Assembly: GCA_018669975.1 (NCBI GenBank)
Contig: JABHSK010000009.1
Location: forward strand, 1 to 64,000
Length of the DNA stretch: 64,000 bases
Origin: Candidatus Parcubacteria bacterium
GTDB lineage: Bacteria; Patescibacteria; ABY1; UBA1558; GWA2-36-10
Direction: 5' to 3'
Translations under genes and position numbers: made by a program
Shown here: positions 63,839 through 64,000 of the stretch, piece by piece
Layout of the letters: each line of letters starts with the position of its first letter
Position numbering within the stretch: the first letter of the stretch is position 1
The notes under the pieces: model-generated
Database searches by the model: none
What the model saw: only the letters and a program-made list of their open reading frames with translations
Told to the model about the DNA's origin: nothing

Positions 63839-64000
63839 ATGGCTACTGACAAAACCTTGGCCACTGCTATCAAACAGATTTGTGATGAAAAAAATCTGTC
63901 TATGGAAGCAGTAATCGGCGCTATAGAAGCAGCCCTAGCTGCTGCCTATAGAAAAGAATTCGGCGAAAAAGATCAAAACATCAAAGTATTATTTAATGCG
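63839..64000 (+). CDS. nusA: Transcription termination/antitermination factor NusA (N-terminal part, truncated by window)
   Basis: 54 codons are visible up to the window end, in frame with the ATG at 63839. The N-terminal NusA signature is present: LATAIKQICDEKNLSMEAVIGAIEAALAAAYRKEFG, the helical region that contacts RNA polymerase. The S1 and KH domains lie beyond the window. Its position after yraN and the leader hairpin fit autoregulated nusA. No ribosome-binding site is obvious. Confidence 0.9.
   Translation, partial: MATDKTLATAIKQICDEKNLSMEAVIGAIEAALAAAYRKEFGEKDQNIKVLFNA

Noticed and set aside
1..64000. CRISPR arrays, insertion sequences, prophage or integron features
   Set aside because: No regularly spaced repeats with unique spacers, transposase, integrase or terminal inverted repeats were seen. 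The only short direct repeats are those reported at 51-131, 23138-23168 and in the T-box.

Overview
The window looks like a chromosomal segment from a Candidate Phyla Radiation (Patescibacteria) bacterium. It is AT-rich and densely packed with short intergenic gaps. It mixes universal housekeeping genes (ychF, ruvB, gyrA, rpsA, ftsH, valS, tsaD/tsaE, trmB, glmS, yraN, nusA) with type IV pilus genes, many membrane glycosyltransferases, Fn3-like surface proteins and small proteins I cannot assign. UGA is a stop codon (for example at the end of queH), so this is not one of the lineages that recode UGA. The exact class cannot be fixed from this sequence alone. I see no CRISPR array, transposase, integrase or rRNA. 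One tRNA gene (tRNA-Glu, anticodon TTC, CCA encoded) is present.

Layout. 1-5.4 kb: a truncated beta-helix protein, unknown proteins, an exonuclease-WYL fusion, a UvrD-like helicase and a DHH-motif protein. 5.4-7.2 kb: a major pilin-like gene and ychF, divergently transcribed. 7.2-13.4 kb: a polyprenol-sugar glycosyltransferase operon (one GT2 and two tandem GT39-like paralogues) and a membrane/spermidine-synthase fusion. 13.5-18.2 kb: an NYN-domain gene with a structured leader, a candidate small RNA, and a membrane GT-queH-queA operon. 18.3-26.8 kb: ruvB, the MBL-like/gyrA operon, rpsA and ftsH. 27-37.8 kb: a pilB paralogue, valS under a T-box leader, tsaE/tsaD, a cupin, trmB and a surface protein. 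37.9-39.1 kb: a 31-codon micro-ORF with a perfect promoter and its own terminator, then an AsnRS-like catalytic core. 39.1-45.6 kb: a type IV pilus operon (pilB, frameshifted pilC and four minor prepilins, one carrying a beta-propeller). 45.6-52.7 kb: a second membrane/spermidine-synthase fusion, a nitroreductase, a surface protein, a CoaD-kinase fusion, a TrmB-type regulator, tRNA-Glu and a HAD protein. 52.8-62 kb: a nine-gene envelope operon (CDP-alcohol phosphatidyltransferase, CarS-like enzyme, glycosyltransferases, methyltransferases, glmS, thioredoxin-like protein). 62-64 kb: a methyltransferase, a membrane protein, yraN and the start of nusA.

The genes converge on building a cell surface: lipid-linked glycans and their polar lipid carriers, type IV pili with large minor pilins, and Fn3-like exported proteins. 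Transcription signals are unusually readable. Many genes have TTGACA/TATAAT-like boxes spaced 17 bp or an extended -10 (TGTTATAAT). Several -10 boxes lie only 5-10 nt from the start codon, which suggests leaderless mRNAs. In at least six places the -35 box of one gene is built into or directly abuts the U-tract of the preceding terminator.

The most interesting observations are: (i) a T-box leader before valS, with a partly duplicated antiterminator block; (ii) a complete-looking histidine phosphatase domain inserted in frame inside ValRS; (iii) pilC interrupted at a dnaX-type A-AAA-AAG slippery heptamer in the correct phase for -1 frameshifting; (iv) a micro-ORF and a separate candidate sRNA, each with its own promoter and terminator; (v) a prepilin carrying a beta-propeller; and (vi) fusions and rearranged enzymes (CoaD-kinase, GT4-methyltransferase, exonuclease-WYL, DHH protein with altered motif order).
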